A program made the translations under genes and the position numbers. Source: Larus michahellis (lineage: Eukaryota > Chordata > Aves > Charadriiformes > Laridae). From it: DNA of 64,000 bases. Shown in pieces: positions 52,901-63,710 of the stretch. Numbering within the stretch: the first letter of the stretch is position 1; the number at the start of each line of letters is the position of its first letter. The DNA is taken from the NCBI RefSeq assembly GCF_964199755.1, contig NC_133900.1, forward strand, positions 78,476,727-78,540,726, written 5' to 3'. Under the pieces are notes generated by a model. It was not told the DNA's origin. It worked only from the letters and a program-made list of their open reading frames with translations, and did no database searches.

Positions 52901-54549
52901 GTGATGTATCTGAAACTGCTCCACACGTTTTACTTGTGCTTTCAAAGCTTTTTTTTTTTTTCTATTTTAAAGGGGCTTCATCATAAGAAAGTGTGCTTTT
53001 ATAAAACGCTAGCTTTGCTTTCAAGTGTTATAATTTTCAATCCAATGACTTTTTGCACTCCACAAGATGATTCTGCTTTGAGCTCAAGTAAGTTACGTGA
53101 AGTTACCATTAAACACAATTAAATCAAGCTTCAAAGTTGGCAAAACCAGCCCCTGCGCATTATAGCTCAGTTTCATATTACAGCTGTCCACTAGGATGAG
53201 TTCAGAGATGTAATCCCATTAGCCTGATGGCATTTCCTCCTGTTAATTTTACACTCGCTCACCTACAAGCCGCTAAGGCAAAAATGCAGATTTTTGCACA
53301 GTATATCTTACAGGTTTATAGATTTTTGCCGGCAAGTCTCTAGAAGACAGCGTACAAATGAATTAGGGAGCAAACAGAAATATATATCCTGTCAGCCACC
53401 TTCCCATTTTTAAGAAAGTGAGTGGTTTTGGTCACCAGGCGCATGTTTTGCGAGGAGGCCCCGTCAGGCGCAGGCAGATCAGTGCCAGGAATTCGGTGAA
53501 CCTGGGGTCAGGGCTCCAGAGAAAGGCAGCGATTGAAGCATCCGAGCAGAATCCAGTCGGGGAATTCAATGACTGCCATTACAATACCAGGGCATCCGTC
53601 TTTCCGCAGATTGCTTTGCTGCGTTTCTGTTCTCATGAAGAATACAAAAATAAATACTTACCTAGTTCTCCTCGAAGGTTAACTAGTTCTTGAGATAACT
53701 CTTTACGCTGTTTCAGCGCTTCCTCCCTCTGCAGAGAAAAAAGACCAAAACAAACCCAAACATTTGGTTACTAATGATCCGAGCAGGGCACCTTCCAGTA
53801 ATTAACTTACATGTCGTCTGTAGGAAAACAAGAGGCAGGAGCAAGAAGCCAAGATATGAATCATTTAGGATAACAGTTCTGCTGTTACAAAATACACAGA
53901 TGTTCTTCTGTTGTTAAGGAAGTTATACTTTAAAACAAAGAACAGTTTTTTTCCAGGATAACACTGCAATTGAAACGCTACTTCGCAGCAATTAATTATA
54001 TATTTTATGATGGGTGTAGCTACATAAGCCTCCAGAACAAATCAACTCATAGCTGTCAAGGGCACAGAAGCGTGGTATATATGCGAGAGAGACATGCATT
54101 AAATATTTATCTTAAGCTTACTCAAACACAAAACCAAAGGCTTTGCTAAATGCTCGGTCCCCCACGCAGGAAAGGCACAGCCCTGTACAAAGTTGAATAC
54201 AGCCCACCCCGCCGCTCGCCCTTCTTCACTCTGAGAGATGGTGTTCCTTCTCCCCAGAGCACCACAACCCACCCGTGCTCAGAACAAGCAGAAGCGCCCA
54301 CCTCCCCGCTCTGCCCAGGCGCTGTTGTCCCCTCTGTCCCCAGCCCCGCACCCTGGGGACAGCCACGGCCGAACCACTCCGGGGCTCGGCGACAGCCACC
54401 GCGCACCCACGGCCACGGCGCCCAGGGGACAAGGTCCAGGCTCCCCGCCACCAAGGCGCTTTCACCTTGCTCCCGGCGAAACAAATCCTAATTACCCTTG
54501 CTGCAGCACACTGAGAATAGAGGCAGAGTTTGCTGCTGGAGCAGCCCAT
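37763..54549 (-). CDS. MTUS1: MTUS1, microtubule-associated scaffold protein / AT2-receptor interacting protein (3' exons; predicted complete short isoform)
   Basis: On the minus strand, exons 53728-53662, 44530-44316, 43780-43675, 42678-42605, 42500-42405, 40371-40255, 38921-38824 and 37979-37763 join in phase and encode 329 residues of the MTUS1 C-terminal half. With the candidate first exon 54549-54496 this makes a 347-residue short isoform. Nearly all of it is charged, heptad-like coiled coil, ending in a Ser/Pro-rich tail ([16 protein letters not shown], then TVSPR and stop). In mammals the gene makes a membrane/Golgi-associated short form binding the AT2 receptor tail and a long microtubule-binding form. 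MTUS1 rather than MTUS2 is called from the NGDLCSP and QSPRNSG tail and from linkage to PDGFRL and SLC7A2. The 5' exons of the long isoforms are beyond 64 kb. Confidence 0.93.
37980..38823 (-). other. MTUS1: MTUS1 intron
   Basis: 844 bases, donor AG|gtgaaa, acceptor tttgcag; nothing else recognised. Confidence 0.9.
38824..38921 (-). CDS. MTUS1: MTUS1 coiled-coil exon
   Basis: Encodes [20 protein letters not shown], then [12 protein letters not shown] plus two bases of Arg. Acceptor tttccaag, donor TCAAG|gtgaaa. Leucine/hydrophobic heptads continue from the previous exon. Confidence 0.95.
38922..40254 (-). other. MTUS1: MTUS1 intron
   Basis: 1.3 kb, no transposon or exon recognised. Confidence 0.88.
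40255..40371 (-). CDS. MTUS1: MTUS1 highly conserved coiled-coil exon
   Basis: 39 residues, [20 protein letters not shown] then [19 protein letters not shown], in phase 0 at both ends. As I recall the mammalian protein, this exon is essentially identical to it. Acceptor tctttcag, donor CTG|gtgagt. Confidence 0.96.
40372..42404 (-). other. MTUS1: MTUS1 intron
   Basis: 2.0 kb; a locally GC-richer patch at about 41340-41480 has no recognisable identity. No exon or transposon seen. Confidence 0.85.
42405..42500 (-). CDS. MTUS1: MTUS1 coiled-coil exon
   Basis: 32 residues, [20 protein letters not shown] then [12 protein letters not shown]; phase 0 at both ends. Acceptor catttcag, donor CTT|gtaagt. 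Confidence 0.95.
42501..42604 (-). other. MTUS1: MTUS1 short intron
   Basis: 104 bases, donor GAG|gtttgt, acceptor catttcag. Confidence 0.92.
42605..42678 (-). CDS. MTUS1: MTUS1 coiled-coil exon
   Basis: Two bases complete a split Glu, then [20 protein letters not shown] and ELLE. Acceptor ttgttgcag, donor GAG|gtttgt. Because the frame demands a one-base phase from the previous exon, it confirms the GC donor there. Confidence 0.93.
42679..43674 (-). other. MTUS1: MTUS1 GC-AG intron
   Basis: 996 bases starting gcaagt and ending gcag. The GC donor is the only boundary that keeps the coding frame. No other content recognised. Confidence 0.9.
43675..43780 (-). CDS. MTUS1: MTUS1 coiled-coil exon with GC donor
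   Basis: [20 protein letters not shown] then [15 protein letters not shown] plus one base. Acceptor atattgcag. The donor is TCAG|gcaagt, otherwise a perfect complement to U1. The nearest GT (four bases on) would shift the frame into a stop in the next exon. Confidence 0.94.
43781..44315 (-). other. MTUS1: MTUS1 intron
   Basis: 535 bases, donor CAG|gtgtgt, acceptor attgcag; nothing else recognised. Confidence 0.9.
44316..44530 (-). CDS. MTUS1: MTUS1 coiled-coil exon
   Basis: Two bases complete a split Val, then 71 residues: [20 protein letters not shown], a variable middle ([20 protein letters not shown]) and [14 protein letters not shown]. Acceptor cattttcag, donor CAG|gtgtgt. Confidence 0.95.
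47693..47971 (-). mobile_element. Candidate short solo LTR
   Basis: The 279-base segment starts TG and ends CA. It is flanked by TGTAAC (47687-47692) and TGTAAA (47972-47977), a 6-bp direct repeat with one mismatch. On the minus strand it has a TATA-like TTTATAAG near 47879-47872 and AATAAAG near 47724-47718, about 30 bases from the 3' end, in correct LTR order. I do not recognise the family and no internal retroviral part is attached, so the call rests on structure alone. Confidence 0.5.
49143..49545 (-). mobile_element. CR1 LINE 3' fragment
   Basis: On the plus strand it starts agtcatagaacagttacagctggaagggacc and carries the full inverted CR1 3' module through the block before tcagcctgtcttcataag. 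About 400 bases, little diverged. Confidence 0.93.
51396..51515. repeat. A/C-rich low-complexity stretch
   Basis: About 120 bases made almost wholly of A and C (caaaaacccaacaaaaaacc type), with no fixed unit. Confidence 0.9.
52405..52630 (-). mobile_element. CR1 LINE 3' fragment with internal deletion
   Basis: It begins cacagaatcacagaatgattcagg and is nearly identical to the 49.1-kb copy up to ggggcagccaca. About 100 bases present in that copy are then missing, and the match resumes at tctaaacc. Confidence 0.92.
53662..53728 (-). CDS. MTUS1: MTUS1 first shared exon in the window
   Basis: [20 protein letters not shown] then EL plus one base; phase 0 at its start. Acceptor tttttctctgcag, donor CTAG|gtaagt. 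In mammals it follows an exon ending in LLSE, which is not found in this window on the minus strand and must lie beyond 64 kb. Confidence 0.95.
53729..54495 (-). other. MTUS1: Intron between candidate short-isoform exon and shared exon
   Basis: 767 bases, from gtaatt at 54495 to ctctgcag at 53729. Its first 350 bases are CpG-rich. Confidence 0.65.
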
Positions 54550-54850
54550 CTTCCAGCTCCGGCAGCCCCCCCGGCACTCATGGGTGACACGCAGGTGGTG
54601 GCACCACCAGCCAGGCTGGGCTGGTCCAGCGGCGGTGGCCGAGTGGCAAGACTGGACCTTGCCTCTCCCCAGGTTATCCGACTTCCGCGCCGATGGCTCC
54701 CGGCAGCGGCAGATACTGCAGCTTCTGCAATTGGCACAAGCAGCCAGCGATCGCTTAAAGCCACAGCCCTGCTTTTATCAGAGGCCAGCCCCAGACCTTA
54801 GACCCATCCGTCTCCGCTCGCTCCAACGGCGGCCGGGACGGCCAAAGGCA
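54150..54850. promoter_or_regulatory. MTUS1: CpG-rich block, probable internal MTUS1 promoter
   Basis: Dense CpG and GC-rich sequence stands out from AT-rich flanks. It surrounds the ATG of the candidate first exon (54549). On the minus strand a TATA-like gataaaag lies near 54779-54772, about 225 bases upstream of the ATG. Promoter activity is inference. Confidence 0.6.
54496..54549 (-). CDS. MTUS1: Candidate alternative first exon of MTUS1 (acylation-type N-terminus)
   Basis: The minus strand encodes [18 protein letters not shown], 18 codons, ending at AGG|gtaatt in phase 0, exactly the phase of the shared exon at 53728. Kozak context is strong (A at -3, G at +4). The start has Gly2, Cys3, Ser6 and Lys7, the pattern of proteins that are N-myristoylated and palmitoylated. 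The exon sits in a CpG-rich block only 767 bases from the shared exon. Mammalian MTUS1 is known to use internal promoters for short isoforms; whether this exon equals one of them I cannot verify here. Without splicing the frame runs on to 54226 with GC-rich, unconserved-looking sequence. Confidence 0.68.
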
Positions 54851-55321
54851 ACGCTGCCCTTCCCTGCGGATAATGGAGCTTATTTTCAGCCGTTTGGGGC
54901 TCACTAGGCGCTGCTTCCACGTTTAATTTGTTGTTGCAAAAATAAACCACGGGAGGCCTGAGCTGAATGGGAGACACACGGATACAGCAGCTTCGCTGCT
55001 CTCAGTGCCCAGCCGTGGGTTCCTAGCGGAACTTTGCATCCTTTCCCTTCAGCTAGGATACAAAGAGGAAAAAAATAATAATAATGCGCTGTCCCCGCCC
55101 CCCCCCCCCAAAAGAAAAAAAAAATCTCTTGACTTTTTCCATTACACTGGGCACAGTCGATCCGTTCACACGCGGGCAGGGCCACACCTGCACCTGGTTT
55201 TCCCTAAGGAAAACCTCACCTTTAGAGCCGCTTCCCCCTTTGCGCCCGGTCACTAACACCAGCGCCCGCTCACCGGGTCGCCCGGTTAAGAGCACCCCAT
55301 CCTGGGCGGGGGAATACTCAC

Positions 55322-55369
55322 CACGTGCCTGCAGAACAAATAAACAGATACAGCAGTAAAATACACCAT
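55322..55369 (-). other. MTUS1: Second phase-compatible candidate first exon of MTUS1
   Basis: The minus strand reads MVYFTAVSVYLFCRHV, 16 codons, ending in GTG|gtgagtatt, a near-ideal donor in phase 0 with the shared exon at 53728. A at -3 and G at +4 give a good Kozak context. A perfect acceptor-like ttgttctgcag lies seven bases before the donor, so the same donor could also close a 7-base microexon. No homology is known to me; the one-in-three phase match alone proves little. Confidence 0.25.
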
Positions 55370-55709
55370 CCTTCAGAAAAAAAAAATAATTAAAAAAATA
55401 TCAAGGGAATGAGCACGCAGAAGCCAGTCGTGTACCAAAGCCTGACACAAGACTAATCAAAATGAGTGATTTTTACACTATGCACTCTCATCTGCTGCAA
55501 GTTACAGGAAATTATTCTGCAGCTGAAAAGGTTGGTTAGAAGAAAAGGCAGGCCCTTTACTAGAAATATTCTTATTTTTGACCTTGCATGGGAAACTCCC
55601 CTTTCCATCGCTACACCTTAAGCGCTGTGAACAGTCGTGTGGACGCTGACACGCTGGCAGGGGTATGAAGCAGCTGCGCTGCCGTTTTGCATTAAGCACT
55701 TAGAAGCTT

Positions 55710-55900
55710 TTTAGGGTGACGGCGGGCAGAGAGGGAAGCCCACGCCTCGCCCTCCACAGCCGATTCCTGGGAGAGCCGAGCGCTGGGAGGAGAGGAGTCA
55801 GCCCCCCTGGCTCAGTGCCGGCCCCGCACCGACACGGACACAGCGGCCGAGGGTGCGGAGGCGAATGCTGCAGTGAGCAGTGTGAGCCGCATCCCAGCGC
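55710..55900. promoter_or_regulatory. Small CpG-rich cluster
   Basis: About 190 bases with many CpG and GC-rich words in otherwise AT-rich sequence. It lies about 350-530 bases upstream (minus strand) of the candidate exon at 55369-55322. Function unknown. Confidence 0.35.
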
Positions 55901-58378
55901 CAGGGCACAACCACGCAGTGGATTTGCGAGTTCAACTACCAAAGCACTTTTATTTTCATGCTGTGGGATCCCGATGGGATTTTTGCAAAGCATTTACAGT
56001 AACCTTATCCGTTACTAAATTAGCAGACAAACACACTTAGAAGATTTTTTTGCAAACCCCCTGGTTTGCATACTTATTCTTTGTTCTAATTCTCAAAATG
56101 TCATCCTTGAACCTGACTTCTTCCAGCCCGCTCTGTTAGCAAGACATCTCAAATTTTCTCCCCTCGGCCTCCTGGCCGGACCACGCCGCAGGCCCTTTGG
56201 GAACGCTAACGTTTTTGGTTAGTGTTTCCAGAAGGCCTGCTTCATGGTCCGCACATTTTGTATTTGTTTTTAGTTACAGCAATTTGATGAGAAAAGGGCG
56301 TACGAGATTAGAATATACTAAGGACTGACAGAGGCTAAAACCCCAAAATAAGAAAGTAATACTGCCTTACTAATTCTCTTTTTTAAAATATCTCTTGCTT
56401 TCTGATGCCCAGTCACGTTTTACTGGTGCTGGTTTAACCTTGTGCCTCAACCTCCAGCTTATCTGTTCATAGTTTCAAACAGCAAGAAATTCAGAGAGAC
56501 TGACTTGTATCCCCATCTCCTGTTAAAGAATAAATTCAGAAAAAGCTAGCCATACAGACTGCCAGCCGAAAATCAGGAGGGTAAGTTGCTCACGAGGTTA
56601 AGCAGTCACATTAATTAGTTAGACTAACTAGCAGTTAATTTAGCACACTTTTAACTAAGTTCTTAGAGAACTGAAGCTCCGAGTACACGCGTCTCCCCAG
56701 GAAAACATGGAAGCTTCCAAAACCTGAAATCTAAGTGCAATGAAATACCAAAGACCACTTGGAAAATCCAGTGAGGGCCACCCTTCGTATTTAATTTAAA
56801 GACAGGTAGGCACATGTTCGGGATAGAATATTGAGAAACCTTCTAGTTTGTGCTTTACAAGATTCTAGTTGAAAAGTCAGTATCAGAAATTGAAAGAGCA
56901 GAACCAAGCGGGAGTATACCGGATCAAGCAATTTTTGCCAGATTTATCTGGATAAACGAACAATGCCAAGAGAGATCATTCTTGCTTAGTTGCCAGAGAC
57001 TCGAGAAGGGTATTCATACCAATATAAAGCTGTTTCTGGCCCAATCTATGAGTTTATGCCAAGATCATGTAGGATGACCGGATAGCTATTTTTTTTATTT
57101 CCAAAGAACCTATTGCAGGCGCACAAGAAATCCAGTTGAATTTTAGCCAAAACATTCCCCCTACAGTAAACGTGGAAGCTACAGCAAAGAACAAGAACGC
57201 AGTTTGGGGATAAAAGCCTTGCCACAGGCAGTACCAGGGCGGCGCACCTCTGCTATCGGATGCTACCAAACAAATCTCAGCATAAAGGAGATTTGGACAT
57301 TTCTTGTTCTGAGAAAGATTAGGCAGTTAAAAATCCTTCACGTGTTTTGAAAATTTGACAAGCGAGTTCAGGGGGACGTATGCCCCATAGCGAGGGCACC
57401 CGGCAAGGTGAGGTATGCCCCCTTCAGCTGGATGGCAAAAGAAGAGGTCCGAGGTAGGGGGCTGCAGAAGAGGACAGTTTCAAGATGACAAAAATGACCA
57501 AGTCAGGAATGGAATAAATTACGAAGTTCGTCATTCATGTTTGTGTTACTGGCAGTTACGCAGCCCAGTTACAGGCTTAAGAGTATTTTTCCTGGCAACC
57601 AGTTATTTTTGCTACAGCTTGAGATTCAAACAGGGTCATTTTAGATACTAATGAGGGTGAAGACGCATCTGCATCTGGAAAAGTTTCCATCACTCTGCTT
57701 TAAAAGCAGGAAGCTCAATGGAAGCCCACATTCCAGATGCACGAAAGAGGTATTTATACCAAGCACGCAAGCAACCAACCTTCCTGGTTGGTACCTACAC
57801 CAAATCTGCACATGAGAAAGACACGAGGTACCTCCAAGAGCTCAGGTTAGGAGCAGTTCTCAAGCTGGAATGGGTGGGCATCCCACAGCTCCTTCTGCAG
57901 ATCCCAAATCCAGAAGCATGCAGTTTTATGGCAAACCGCCAACTTTTTATTCCCTTGAGAGCACGTGCAACTAGCTGCAGTAACCGTCCCAGCACTGGCC
58001 AGGCGAGGTGGCCCTGCTGTGGGATCCCCATGCTCTGCCTGCAAGTCAAAGCTTTGAGAGCCAGAGACAGGCTGTGCCTGGCCAAAAAGCCCCTTTCACC
58101 TTTCGCATGCTTTTCCTCCAAGTTAAGAGCTGCAAGTCCTTCAACAGCTACTCGATGTAAAAGAGCAAACGATGGCAGAACCCGGGTGTCGAGCATGCGT
58201 GTGTAAATACGCTAACACCGCCCATCTGGTGGTAGTTATCCACACATCACAGTTCACATTTTAAACCACCTCACTCCTCCTGGGAACAAAACATGTACTC
58301 TTTTAGAGTTGTACTAAAGAAAGAAGAATTCATAAGCAGCAATACTGAAAAGTCTGCATTTCTATACCAAAATATGGG

Positions 58379-58441
58379 GGAGTTGGGGTTTGTTTTGTTG
58401 GTTTTTTTGGTTTGGTTTTTTTTTGTTTGTTTGTTTTTTTA
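58379..58441. repeat. G/T-rich low-complexity stretch
   Basis: Sixty-odd bases of T runs broken by G pairs (ggtttggtttttttttg type), on the plus strand. Confidence 0.9.
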
Positions 58442-61400
58442 ATTTCAAGCAGCTATGTCACACCAATATCTATGTGATAAGCCAGCTATCACAGTCGCCT
58501 AGTCTACCCCATGCAACGTACCACCTCCTCCAGGAGCTCGGTGGCATTTCAAACTTCTTAGCAAGCTTCCATCATTCAGCAAAACCCTCTCACTCACTTT
58601 TTCATCCTCAGACTAACGTTTCCAGGTCTTCCTCAAAATTGCACTCCTGTGAAGCCTTGTATCTTCCATCCATTAACAGGCTGAGAAGCGGCGTTATGTA
58701 TTGCCTGAACCACAAACTGCAAAGCACTAGCACATTGCAACGCAACACACACAACCCACTTAGAAGTGAAATACCCTGAAATATCCCAGGGAATCTGGTC
58801 GTGTCCTGAGACTTTTCCCATGACACAAACACATCGTGACCATACTGGAACGTTCCCCTCTTCATGCTGGGACGTGCCGCGGTCCCTGCCCAGAGAAGGT
58901 GGAGAAAGGCCGGGGTGATGCTGGTGCCCGCGGCACAGGGACAGGCAGCATCCGCACCGCTCACGGGCACAAGCGGCTGGTGGAAACATCCCTGAGCTGG
59001 GAGGCTGTACATCAGCCTTCTAGATTTATCCCAGTGCATTGCTGATAACAAGTCATCTCAAGAGTCAAAACTTACAGCAGGAGAACACTAAGCGTTAAAT
59101 ATAAAAACATTACGATGCTTTTTTAAAAAGCATTTTATTAGACCTGACTAAATAAAATGTGTTCAGAGTGCGTAAGACAGAAATTCATCAGCGCAGCAAA
59201 GAATGGAAACATTTAAATGTGTTTTACTGTCGTATACAGGGCCAAATTAATTTTATTCTGGGAAAGGAAAGCCTCATTTTTGAAAGGCATTTGCTGTCAA
59301 ACCACATGCACTTACTCCTAAAAATCAAACTTAGAGAGAAATACTGAGCATCTTAAAGATATAATAATAAATTACTGTTACTTGCAACCACTTCTGTAAC
59401 AAGCATGCTTAGACCTTACAGGCGATGAACTTAGTTTGTATGGAAGAAGAGAGCATAATTTATTTATTTTTTTTTTTTCCCATACTGATACGGTCTCAGT
59501 TGTCAACAGATTTCAATGTAGGGTGAGTCTTTCTCATCCAAGGAGATGTTCCTTTTATGGACAAAGCATTAGAAATTGGAGCCTACTCCACCCTTGTGCC
59601 GCACCAGTCACAAAAAGGTGAGCATCATCACGGGCTGTGATGCAGAAATTGAGTCACGTCCCTGCATAAGCTCCAGTCATTCCTGTGTCACCAGCTCCAG
59701 CCTGGAGGTAATTACGAAGGGTAACAGAAGGGCCATTCACATCCGCTTTGCAGTACGACATTCGCTTTGACTACGTCCGTCCTTATACAACAGTATTTCT
59801 GCCAGTCCCTGCGCCTTCTTTGCTGACAAAACCCAATCCTCTAAATAAATCTTGTAATGAGAAGTCAGCAATTTTTGGAAGCATATATATATATATTAAC
59901 TCACCTGCCCCCAACCCCACTTAAAACCCCCTTGAAATGTCATTTCGTTCGCATCACTGGGATGCAAAAGCAAGCTAAAGAATAAGCGAAGGAAGAGGCA
60001 CAACAAACCGGATTTACACCCTCTGCTCCATCTATGTTTTTGAAGGGAGCTGCAGACTATTACTGCAATAAAGTGAAAGTGCCATTAACCACCTCAAATC
60101 AATAAATATACAGAGAAATGACTACTTCCGAATTACTCTTGGCCTTGTTAGTGCTATGCATTGCCCTCTTACCAAATGAAATCAGCAATCAGTTGTCACC
60201 TTGACTTATTACTTCAAACGGAATTCAATTAAGCCCTAGAATACAACACTTAACGTGATTAGCTGAGAGATTCACTGTCATTTCTAGTGTTTTACTGTTC
60301 TCATTTGCTAGGGACATTTATGGAGAATCAGATGTTTATTCCCTGATGTTCAGTGCGTGGAAGGCTAGAGCAGAGAACCGGCCAGACGGGATTCCTGTGA
60401 GTCACTATCTATTGAACGCGGCTCGTATACTTGCGGGCTCTTTATGCTGTTACAAGCTTCACGTGGCATCTCATGCTCATATGGGACCTGTATTTTCCCA
60501 TTTAGAAGCGATGTCCACCTTCCCACAACAGCTTTACAAAGTTAGGTCCAGATGCAGCAGTACGGGCTATTTTACTTCCACGTAACAGCTTGTTTCCTAT
60601 TTTATGGGTTTTCTGAACTCCTTGTCACACAGAATGACTCCTTCCTTCCCTGTAAAAATTCCAATCTCATAAAAAATAAGTTTACCCTATCTAAGCACTT
60701 ATTTCTCGGTATTTTCTAAAGTTTTTGTCTCAGTTCATTTCATCTGAGTATGACGCAGTCTCCATCCAATACCATGCAGCTTTAACAAGTTACAGTCACA
60801 GCTTAAGTTCTCATGTCTATAAAATGATAATTATAAAGTTATGTGAAATGTTAGAATGTGAGATCCTACGCCTGAGCACAATATCACCGTATTTTCTTCA
60901 CGTCACTCCATTTTTAAGGCTGTTTAGAATTTCATCTGAAAAGGCAGTACAAAAAAAAAAAGAGGGAAATTAGGAGCAAAGATGTTATATTCTTTTTCTT
61001 CCACTGACTGCTCCCTGTAATTTTGATTTTGTAATAGATACATCTAGTTTGCTACTGTCATTAATTTGGTGTCTTCTGGGGTGTGGGGGAGAAATAACAA
61101 GGTAATCATGAGAATCAACCTCCTCATGGAAAGCAACACCCATTGCCTGAAACACCGAATTTGCTTCAGCCAGAGGTGTCTTTTCTCCAGACACCTTTTG
61201 CTAGGACAGGATTCTCTCCAGCTGGAACCCCTTCTGGATACCCAGAGGTACCAAATAAATGGCCTAATTGAGGCATCTTCTAAAGAGTTGTTTCCACCAG
61301 AGCCTAGTTTCACAGTAATTAATGGATTAAAATGTTTCTCTGGGTGTTAGAGCTCACAAACCTTCAACCCATTGCCAAAAAAATTTTTGTCCCTCAGCAG

Positions 61401-63710
61401 CCACATGTCACAGGGACCTTGAGAATCCCTGAAGCTTCCCCACCTTCCAACAGCTACCCGTCAGCTGCCAACTGCCAGAGCCCAGGTCTGCTTTGCTGGG
61501 GGAAGCTACCGTGTTATCACTTGCATGCTCTCCTTTATGAACAGAAAATACTGAATTCCTCAAGTTCAAGATATTATCTTTTGACTTTTGTTCTGATTTT
61601 TTCTTCTTTTTTTTTTTAAATCTAAACCACAAAAATTATCTAAATTAAATATCCTTTTTCTCTCTTCTAAAAAGTTATGTCTGGATTTTGGGAAGCCAGA
61701 TTTAAAGAGCATTAAGTATGCTTTGGATGAAAATCTTAATGAGAACTGGCCAAGTTTGATATTAGGTTCTAGAAAAAAAAAAAACCTATAAATTTAAGGC
61801 AGCTTAAAAGACAGCTGCTCTAAAAAAACAGGCCTGCCAGTATATTTTGGATAGTCATATATAATGGTCAAAATATGACTGTTACCAAGCTCTTCCTTTT
61901 ACTGTAAGTGGTGTTGGTTTTAGTGATGCAACATGTTCTGCTTGTTAAGCTAGATACGTGTTTCATTTGATGAACATTTTCTGCTGAACTTCCACAAAGG
62001 CCAGGATAAATTTTTCTGATGCATATGTCCACGTATTCCAACATGGAAAATTTTAAGTGCTAAGTTCTCAAGAAAACCAGTATCTCAACTCTTACAGTCA
62101 TTGTCGTGTCAGGAAATGCCAGTTATAGCAGCTCATATACTAATGGTTAATTTCTGTTTCCACCTAGAAATCCTGAAGCCCGTTTCAGCCACAGAATTTC
62201 TAGCACGTTACTTATGTTGCTTCCGTGTCACATCCACAATTAGTGGTATCCACATATTATTTTCAAGGTTCTATAGCCTCTCACATGGCATTTCCCCCTA
62301 TGAAGGAAACTTCTTGAAGATGTCACTACAGTCATTCCCAAGTAAAGTCTGAACTGTAAATCCCAGCCTTCCTGTAACCATACCAAGAGAAGCTCAACAG
62401 TGACATGTAGTTTCTGTTCACCTCTGTAGCACCCGCTGGCACAGACACAAACCTGAAGCTCATTTCTACATCGGAATCTGTTGAGAGCTCTCGAAACACT
62501 TAGGTTCATTTATTAAACTAGCAGAACAGGAATGGGTGTTTATAATCATTAAACATTTTACCATCTAAAGTCCTTTTAAACAGCCTGAGTAGTCCTGAAC
62601 GTGGCAATTTATGCATTGAAATGAGAGGACAAAAAGGTAACATTTGTCAGTTCACACTTTGCACAGTCACAAAGCCGTTCAAGTCACTCTAACAATATAT
62701 TCATTGCCTTTTTGCTCCAAAGCTAAATCTCCCCTAAACGATTAAAACCAGGTTCAAAGCCAAGCCAGTACTGCGCTGCTAGAAGAACCCCCCTCCGCCC
62801 CAAGACATAAGGGTTTATACATGGCAGTGAGTCAGAGGTCCAGCCTCCCCACCAGGAGCCCCCATGGCCTCAGCCGGCAATGTACTTTTGCAGGACATCA
62901 CAAGAACAACCTGAGTTTGGGATTTTTTTCTTTCCCAGGGGAGCATCTGTCTCCTACCCACGGCTGCGGACCTCTCAGGGACAAGTTCCCACCCCACCCC
63001 AGTGCTGGTGGTTCTTCATTCCCACTCCTCCCCACAGTGTGGGACATACCCGTAACACTTTGGGTATGGACAGACCTATAAAACTAGACCCATAATCATT
63101 TTTTTTCTTGCTGACTGGATGCCTGAAGTGGCTGCTCAAGGCCAGGCGAGCACCAGCCCGGGCAGACAGGAGGGCAAGGGAAGAGAGGGCAGGGCCACAG
63201 GAGCAGTACCCACGGCCTGACTTACTGCAGACGGGACAAAACCACCTATTTAAAGCCTCTGTGAATGCATCTGTTACTAAAGGCACAAGAAATAAATTCA
63301 AAATTCAACATGCAAAATGAATACCAGGGGAAGTTAAAAAAATTAACTCAAACGCAGAGGTGCAAATTTCAGAGCTGAATGCAGTTAAAGGTTAATGGAA
63401 GATGGTTTTCCTTGGCACTCCACACACTTATTGTAAATAGCTGATTTCACCATTTCCGCTGTACTGCCACTTTTCCTTTCTCGTTTGAACTTAAAAACAG
63501 GAAAACAGTTATGAAGTCACTGGAATTACCAGGGGACCAGGGGGAGTGCAGTAGCCTAGAAAGACTAAGCTTGCTTTTGTGATTAGCCCGCAGTTTGCCA
63601 CATGTTTCTAACAGCGCTAGTGCACATACAGCTGTCTAACAACAGTAAAAACTCAGTACAGCGGGGTGTTCTCACCAGCCACACCGTTCATTGCCATCGA
63701 GTATTGTGGA

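Larger units (their letters stand above)
44531..53661 (-). other. MTUS1: MTUS1 long intron
   Basis: 9.1 kb. It holds a candidate solo LTR (47693-47971), CR1 3' ends at 49143-49545 and 52405-52630, and an A/C-rich low-complexity stretch at 51396-51515. No other exon recognised on either strand. Confidence 0.85.

Noticed and set aside
54238-54801. 187-codon + strand frame and 113-codon + strand frame in the MTUS1 CpG block
   Set aside because: Proline/alanine/arginine-rich low-complexity translation, no homology, and explained by few AT-rich stops in GC-rich DNA.
57718-58206. 162-codon + strand frame with a 133-codon frame on the opposite strand
   Set aside because: No recognised domain, no splice context, and both strands open, which points to local composition rather than coding.
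63400-63498. Minus-strand exon-like frame FKRERKSGSTAEMVKSAIYN after a tttttaag acceptor
   Set aside because: It ends in a stop 33 codons on and resembles no MTUS1 sequence I know; no donor is needed or found.
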